60,000 bases of DNA from Adiantum capillus-veneris (Eukaryota > Streptophyta > Polypodiopsida > Polypodiales > Pteridaceae), in NCBI GenBank assembly GCA_014529385.2, contig CM043966.1:93943087-94003086 (forward strand), given 5' to 3'. Position numbers and translations under genes: made by a program. Shown here piece by piece: positions 53,520 through 60,000 of the stretch (the stretch's first letter is position 1; the number at the start of each line of letters is the position of its first letter). The notes under the pieces were generated by a model. The model searched no databases, had not been told where the DNA came from, and worked only from the letters and a program-made list of their open reading frames with translations.

Positions 53520-55832
53520 ATGAACCTACGCTCTGGATGAGTGTTAGAGCATGAGCATATTGGTAGTGCCTCCATTTACGCGGGCACCCATTATTCCTCC
53601 ACCCTAGGTTCTGGACCTTCGGCCGGGACTCAAGGTAGCGCGACCCAAGATCCTCATATCGCGTCTAGTGATTCTTCCTCTGACTACGAAGTCATGGAGG
53701 GGTATCCTACACCAAACCCTGATAGTTCAAGTTAAGACATGCATGCCATGGGCCCACGGCCCGGGTCCAACGTGTTTAGCCGCTTAAAAGAGACCCTTAG
53801 TAGAGCTACTCGATCCGAACATGCGGTTAATGAAATAAATGAAGGGAGTGGGGAAGTAAATTCATCATTCATGCCTAAAATGGACCCTATGCTTCTTGAG
53901 AGTGTGCATGTGAATGTTCCATCCACTGCACCTCCTGATCCTTTAGGACTATCTCCCTCTGAGGTTTTACTACCCGATGGTAGGAGTCTTGCCGAAGTAC
54001 AAGAGATCGAACGCTATATGCAAGCAACAAGGGAGAGGGAAATTGAGAACCTACGAAGGCTAGAACAAATTCGAACCCTGAAAGCAAAGGCTCCTATGAC
54101 AACAATCATGCCAGTCGAGCAACCAAGTGCTCCCAAGGTAGCAGCCACGGAGGGGCAAGCGATGGGGAGCAATAATGCTTCCACCTTGAGGGAAACCTCC
54201 AGCACGCCAGGCCTAGATGGGATATTCCTAAACGAAAATTGGGAGTATGACCTACAAGCAGAAGCTTTAACTGATCGGTCCACAGGACACACCTATCATG
54301 TGGGTTGGTTAGATGTTCTACAATCCACATTGGGTGCTACTAGCATAGATGAGCAACAACAGAAAGTCTGTGATGTCCTCCATAGGATTGTCGAGTTAGA
54401 AAGACAGAACACAGGGATCAACATGCCTTCAACAGGCCTAATGAGATTCTTGGATACGGGAAAGGCCAACCAACCAACCCTGTCACAAATGGAGACTCCC
54501 TCAGTGAGCCCCATTGATCCTCCATATGTTGTTTCGCCAGGGGCCTCAGTACAATCTGAGCCCACAAGTGGAAGCTTTACCTTCCCAGATCTAGCTCATC
54601 TTTCTCTTAATGACACTACGGCTACCATGCATATCCCAGTGGTGAGCATGACAAGAAGTACACCATGGAGTTCATTTGTTAACACTGCGCCGATGCCTAG
54701 TAGCACAGTGCCCCCAACTATACCTACATGTATGTATCAATCATGTGCACCTGTCGTACCTCAGCCTCAGGTAGCTCCTACACCTCCGATTATTCCAAGA
54801 GCTTACAATCCACAATGGAATTATCCAAGCTCTTATACAAGTGGAGCCATGCCATTTAATAATAACATGCCATATCAGGTACCCCCTATGCCTAGGGCCA
54901 CGCCTCTAAACTTTGGACCACCGTCTGGTACACCACCATACAAAATTTGGGACCCAAGAGCCGCGCGTATGCCAAGGCCAAGGCCAACTCCCTTCTAACA
55001 TGTGGTTCCAGCAGCACATACACCCATCATACCTGCTCAAATAGGAGATTTGGCAGCATTTGCTCAAACTATCGGTCGCTCTATTGCGGAAAACATGCGT
55101 AGTGCACCTGATAGAGAGCCTAGGAGCAAGGCAGTTCAAGTAGCTAAGCTCACACAGAAATTCAGTGGAGAAGGAGATGCTAGAAAGCATATGGAAGTCT
55201 TTGAACATGTGTGCGATTCCTTGGAAGAGCACAATGAGCTACATAAGTGTAAGGCTTTGAGTTTGACCCTAAGCCGAAAGGCTGGAGATTGGTATATAAC
55301 CTTAAGAGTAGAAGAGAAAACGATCTACTCTACTCTTAGGAGACTGTTCTTAAAAGAATACATATGAGAGAGAGTACTTTGGGGTGTAGCCTCTCAGCTC
55401 CAAAAAGCCCAACGAGAAGAAGGTGAATCCGTGAGAGACTTCATTAGTCGCCTAAAGAATTTGAATTCTCGATGCAATCCAAACGAGCGATTCAACAACA
55501 ACCAATTGCTCGATAGATTCATTAGAGGACTACGACATGAAAGTATCTATAATGGCCTAGTCATTAGAGGTATCACTACTTGGGAAGCAGTCACCATGAA
55601 TGCAATCCAATTGGAGGATAATTTAATGATTGCAGGAGAAAGAGTGTCTGCCGAGCCGAAGTCAAGTAGCTCGCAAGCATCAGGGCATGAGCCAATGAAG
55701 ATAAAGCCAATCGTGAAAGAGCAAACGATATCTGAGATGACTTTGGCAGATCTCACCAAGGCCATCCAAGAAAGCCTTAGGGGTAATCGTGCTCCACAAA
55801 ACACTCATATGTATCCAAGAAGGGAGCAATAA
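53520..55832 (+). pseudogene. Element C gag, one frame with five in-frame stops
   Basis: ATG at 53520 gives MNLRSG, then TGA 53538. The frame continues through TAA 53733, TAA 54996, TGA 55365 and TAA 55830 without any frameshift. Content follows element B: DMHAMGPRPGSNVF, WEYDLQAEALTDRSTGHTYHVGWLDVLQ (about 54240-54320), a Pro/Thr/Met-rich linker, then the Retrotrans_gag core from about 55130 (KLTQKFSGEGDARKHMEVFEH, GDWYITLRVEEKTIY, RRLFLKEYI) to LRHESIYNGLVIRGITTWEAV. At four of the five stop positions the homologous codon in element B is CAA (Gln) or CGA (Arg); at the first it is CGT (Arg). Confidence 0.85.
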
Positions 55833-55847
55833 TGGTGCTCAATCTGC

Positions 55848-58800
55848 TTGGGCCCACATACTACGAGTGAATGCCCTACTTTCAGAGTAAAGTTTAATGG
55901 GACTTGTAACGCTTGTGGTAGGTATGGCCATCAAGCGAAGGATTGCCTAATGCTTAAACGCATCATGGAAAATAGACCGCCTATAGCTTGGGCAGACTCA
56001 CCTCGAGTTCCTGCATTGATGCCTACCCCACCCATGGAGCAACAGTTGCCATTACAGCACATGGTCTCTAGAACCCAAAATGTGGTCCAAACCACACCAT
56101 TGCCACCTCCAGTGCTAGGACCGCAACCCCCTCATCCAAGAGTTACACCTATGAACCAAATAGGTTGCGAGTCATCTAGTACTTATGTAGATTGCGAAGG
56201 GGACATAGACCCTAGTATCACCTATGCAGTCGACATGCTTGAGGAGTGTCCCATGTACTATATGGAAGACCATTGGGGACAAATCAAACCGGTATATCAA
56301 GCTACTGCGCTAGCAGCAAGAGGCCAAAACATTAATAGTTTTGCCAGGAGACCACCTCTTCAGTGCTACGAATGTGGTGGACCACATCGAGTAGCTGAGT
56401 GCCCCATTAGAATGCAAAAGAATGCCGCACTAATGCAAACAAGTCAAGGGAATGCATTGGCAATGCCAATACTCACTTGTAATCGTTGTGGCATAGATCA
56501 TTTGATCGCACAGTGTCCTAACAATCCAAACGCACCGAAAATCACACCATTGAACATAATAGAGATTGTTAATGGGACACCACCAACTATAAACATAGCA
56601 CCAATGAATGCACTCACACGGTCGATGCTCCAAAAGCAAAATTACATCCTTGAAGAGAGAGATGCTGCATCCATTGGCCGAGCGAGAAAGAAGAAAACAC
56701 GAAGAAAGAAATCCCTTAATGCTTCTAGCTCAAAACCTAGTTCAAAGACTAACATAGGGACAGGAGAGGATCCCGTGTATATGAATGACCCTGAGGATGA
56801 CTCAGATTCGATAGAGACCACGGAGACCAAAACTGTTACTACAAAGGAAAAAGCCAGTGAGGAGGATCACGAGAGGGACTTACGACGAACATCAAAAGAG
56901 TATTCAAAGTTAAACCACCCAGTTGCGAACCCCCAAGATAAGCCACGAGAGGCAAAAAATGAGGATTGCAAGAGAAAGATTGCAACCTATCCAAACCCAA
57001 CAGTGGAAATTGAACGAGTCCAACAACTGAGGGGTTTGGTGGAAGAAACTCAACGAACATTAGAACCTGAACCCAAACATATCCAGATGTCGGACACAGT
57101 GTTTCCCACACAAGTTCAACCTCACAAGAACTACAGGCCGTTAGCTATACCCAGTATCATTCGGGAAGAGAGTGAGGGTAGGACATCTGAAAGTGGACAC
57201 GCACCTTTCCTACTAGAGAGAATGTTTGGTGAGGGAATACCCGACCCCCTAGAGGAAGTGGAGATTCCATCTTCACCATTCTCTTGTCAGGGTCCTACGT
57301 CCCACAAGATGCCATTAAATGTTGCCAAATTGATGGATTTCATGTCTTCAGAAGTTAGAACCACCATCATGTCCAAACTATATAAAGACCCCGAGCTAGT
57401 CTCAGCTCTTCGAGCCTTCCTCAATGGAGAATTACAGCCCGGATTACCACAGTTTGCACATATGAACAAACCTGACTCGGTAATGAATGATGAGGAACAT
57501 TTAGCACCACCATCTGACCTAGTGGGACATGAATCTGTAATTGAAGTACCCGTTAACAAGTTGGGGCAATACTTTGAAGGTGATGAATCTAATGCTACTC
57601 TGCCAATCACTACTAAAGGATTAATTGTAAAGGGAGTCCTTGACGGTGGTGCGGGAGTCAGCATGGTGACAAAGAGTTGTTGGGAGTCTATGGGGCGACC
57701 TCACCTTGAAGCCACAAGCGTAGTGGTAAAAATGGCTAATGGATCTATTGTTACGCCTATTGGAATGCTTAAGGATCTCAGGATCAAGGTCTTGGGACAC
57801 AAGGTAAGGCAGACTTTCATTGTTATGGATTTTTCCAAGCATCTTATGTCATTTGAGATGATCTTAGGGCGTCCATTCATGAGGGAAGCAAAAATGGTGC
57901 ATGACTGGTCCAAAAACCACGTCTACTTACAGTTCCAAGACTCTGTCATTCGAGTTGATCTTTTAAGTGGTCGAATGCATCCTCTAGGAAATAAATTCAG
58001 CATTGATAATCGATCAGACACAACAATTCACTCAACTCCATTACAGTATTGTTACACATGTAACGAAGACACGGATATTGGGGAGAACTCTCCTTATATG
58101 GATATCCTACCTGGGATGACTGAGTCGGACAATGTGGATTGGGTCCACCTAGCAGCAACCATAGACACTTGGGGAAATAGGGGGACGACCTGGGTAACAC
58201 CTGAGGGGGATGAAATGCCTGTACCCTTAAATATGCTACAAGCAATGCATATCGCTTCTGACAAGACTCATCCTAATGTAACAAAGAAAACATACAAGTG
58301 GGTCCCTAAAGCTTCTTTAGCGACCATAGCTAGTGCTAAAAAACAGAAGCCTTGTAAGAAACGTACCACTCGCTCCAAGAAAAGTAAGAAAATGTTGCGA
58401 TGGATCCCTAAACGACTATTGGAAGCCGAAGGCTACTATCAAGGAAATGATCAAATCTGGGTGCCAAAACGTAGATTGTGTTCTTACTTGTCACCTGACC
58501 CATGCGAGCCCAATCCCGTAGCTCCAAAATGAATCAACGATCACGGAAAGAAAAAAATAACAGAATGCTACACACCCGCTCTCGAGCTAGTTTGGGTACC
58601 AAAGAAAGAACGATTTGTTCCACCTAGCTCAGGAAGGGGGGAGTCCCATGAAGCTTCTAGCTCCTCATGTAATGAATCCGTAGAGGTAAAAGCTTCTCCA
58701 CAGCCTCCACCTACAATAGTGGACCTCCATAAAGATACAAAGGAATCCACACCTCCCAGTGTTCAAGAATCACCTGATGAACTACTTCAAGTTCGATCTT

Positions 58801-58934
58801 GGGAGAGTACCTTACCACCCTTGCAACTCGACGAGGCGCCTAAGGTAATAGAAAACTACTGGAAAAAATCTCCACCTATTACCAACTGGAACAATTGGTT
58901 TCAAAGGGTGACAAGCTCATTTCAAACGGTATGA
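55848..58934 (+). pseudogene. Element C gag nucleocapsid, linker, protease 1 and C-terminal region
   Basis: Same frame as the gag; 894 codons are open to TGA 58530, and the homology then continues in frame to the stop at 58932, just before the polypurine tract. Four knuckles in order: CSICLGPHTTSEC (starts just upstream of 55848), CNACGRYGHQAKDC, CYECGGPHRVAEC and CNRCGIDHLIAQC; three of these have x3 instead of x4 before His. Then a Lys/Glu linker (RKKKTRRKKSLNASSSK), ERVQQLRGLVEETQRTLEPEP, and protease 1 with VKGVLDGGAGVSMVTKSCWE (Asp at 57642), VKMANGSIVTPIGML, MILGRPFMREAKMV. From KTHPNVTKKTYKWVPKASL onward it equals the region that follows protease-like 2 in D, so RT through protease-like 2 has been deleted in frame. 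Confidence 0.85.
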
Positions 58935-58941
58935 TCTACCC

Positions 58942-58955
58942 AAGGAAGGGGGGAG
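58942..58955 (+). promoter_or_regulatory. Polypurine tract 1 of element C
   Basis: AAGGAAGGGGGGAG, 7 bp after the end of the coding frame, followed by TGTTTGCTGAC. Element D has the same tract on the minus strand (42175-42163). Confidence 0.8.
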
Positions 58956-60000
58956 TGTTTGCTGACAATCATCATTCATTTGTTTCCCTCTCAACCTTTT
59001 TCCCTGACCTCTCAATCACCAATCTTAGGGAATGTACATATAAAGCTTTATACTCACAAAAAACAAAAAAATAAAGAGCAAGAGCAATTAGCAAACGAGT
59101 ATGCACAATAAAAGTCAAAACATTGACCCAGACCTACACATTTACATCCGGTACAATGAAACAGAAACCTATGTCATGAAACACCTTTGAACCTCATCAC
59201 TTGAGTGATGGAGGGTAGGTAAGATTAGTATGATAGGAGTGTTTCTGTTTTAGAGTTGAGTGATTAGCAAAGTTCTCTTTTCCCACTAATGTGCCTCCTG
59301 GAGGTATTCCTTTTGTTTCCTAGTGTGTATAGGAGCGTGTTGCTATTGGTAGGATTTGGTCCTTCATGGAATCTTTATCTCGACTCACTCTTCAAATCAA
59401 GCGCGACCATCAACACAAACAGGTGTTTCTTGTCCATTAGCATTGCCCCTTATCTTTTTTGCATCTATGATTGTTAGCTGATATTTGTGATTGGTAGCCG
59501 AATATTCACCGCATTTGCTTAGTATCAAACATTTATTTCAATGTAATTTTTTGTCATAATTACTTGTCTAGGTTTAAAAATCAAGCAGTCCGACAAACTA
59601 GTTTGACCAAGTTAGGTGTTGAAATCTTCTCTTAATACCATGGGGAATGCCTTCCTAATAATTAATGGTTACTTAGGTTCTTAATCCGATTTAGGCAGCA
59701 TTGTGTGAAATGTACTAGGGCTTTCTAGTGGGCTTGACCCTATTGACCTTTAGCTTAAGTATTATAAAGGGAGTTTACTAGTGTGATGAGCCTGGGGAGG
59801 TGTATCAGTGTTATATGACCCCCCAAAGTTACAAAATTAAAGTGCTGAAAATGAACAAACAAAAAATCAAAGTGCCACACTGTAAAATCTTAAGCTGGAA
59901 GAGAAATCTCATCTTGATTTGGTACTTCACTCACATGTATTGCCTATGGTACTAGAGCCCTAGAGGTTCCCAGTATGGGCGCTTTTACTTGAAAAGCAAA
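58956..60000 (+). other. 3' internal region of element C (incomplete)
   Basis: Aligns with the inverted region of D at about 42162-40445. It has a TATA-like ACATATAAAGC at 59037 and AT-rich sequence. No ORF with protein-like composition. It corresponds to D's region between the two polypurine tracts, so it is treated as internal and not as an LTR. Confidence 0.7.

Larger units (their letters stand above)
51961..60000 (+). mobile_element. Element C: pol-deleted Ty3-type element, runs off the right edge
   Basis: LTR without its first 15 bp (51961-52593), primer site, leader, one gag-protease frame (53520-58934), polypurine tract 1 (58942-58955) and at least 1.04 kb of the 3' internal region. 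RT, RNase H, integrase and protease-like 2 are absent. A 3' LTR is expected beyond 60000, after a second polypurine tract, by comparison with D. Confidence 0.85.

Noticed and set aside
58956-60000. Reading the TGTTTGCTGAC region after polypurine tract 1 as a 3' LTR
   Set aside because: Three copies of the family (A, B, C) start with the TGTTAACC LTR next to the primer site, and D shows a second polypurine tract directly before TGTTAACC. The TGTTTG region has no 5' counterpart. Kept as an open alternative in the findings.
1-60000. tRNA, rRNA or other RNA genes
   Set aside because: Only tRNA-complementary primer sites were found; no full tRNA or rRNA sequence was recognised on either strand.

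Overview
This window is nuclear DNA of a land plant with a large, repeat-rich genome. The evidence is plant-type Ty1-copia and Ty3-gypsy retrotransposons with short target-site duplications, an intron-split gene of the plant O-glucosyltransferase (rumi/KDELC-like) family, a pentatricopeptide-repeat pseudogene, and many long (TG)n/(GA)n microsatellites. The wording of the PPR remnant suggests a fern or other seed-free vascular plant, but this is only an impression. Almost nothing here is a working host gene: about 80 % is retrotransposon.

Layout. (1) 1-2944: 5' part of a host Glyco_transf_90 gene on the minus strand, its G-box-containing upstream region, a foldback repeat and unassigned DNA. 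(2) 2950-22693: one Ty1-copia element (target duplication AAGGT) split inside its integrase by a complete 14,967-bp Ty3-type element (4992-19958, target duplication GATGA). The inserted element has 926-970 bp LTRs, a tRNA-Asp primer site, gag, two gag zinc knuckles and a protease. It has only a stump of reverse transcriptase, no RNase H or integrase, and a large extra ORF before the 3' LTR. Its two non-coding tracts carry nine copies of a 24-bp palindrome. (3) 22694-26811: host or intergenic DNA with two local tandem duplications and a lone LTR of the next family in opposite orientation. (4) 26817-35501: a complete but decayed minus-strand chromovirus (target duplication CATTG, tRNA-iMet primer site, chromodomain). 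(5) 35507-37201: PPR pseudogene fragments and unassigned DNA. (6) 37202-60000: a cluster of four pieces of one further Ty3-type family (tRNA-Asp primer site, LTR of about 600 bp). Pieces A, B and C are on the plus strand and each begins with an LTR, leader and gag. Piece D is inverted and carries the only copy of RT, RNase H and integrase, plus a second protease-like domain after integrase.

How the parts relate. In the last family, D shows the full gene order (gag, protease 1, RT, RNase H, integrase, protease-like 2, C-terminal region, polypurine tract, about 2.3 kb non-coding, second polypurine tract, LTR). C is a deletion derivative that joins protease 1 directly to the C-terminal region and keeps a stop-free run of 894 codons. 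B appears to have inserted into D's gag. B and C are fused at a 4-bp microhomology, and A and D are fused at a CA microsatellite. The Ty3 element inside the copia element is likewise non-autonomous and would have needed enzymes from a relative.

Limits. All homology calls are from reading translated sequence; no alignment or database search was run. Element ends marked by LTR plus target duplication are firm. Domain edges in decayed copies are approximate.
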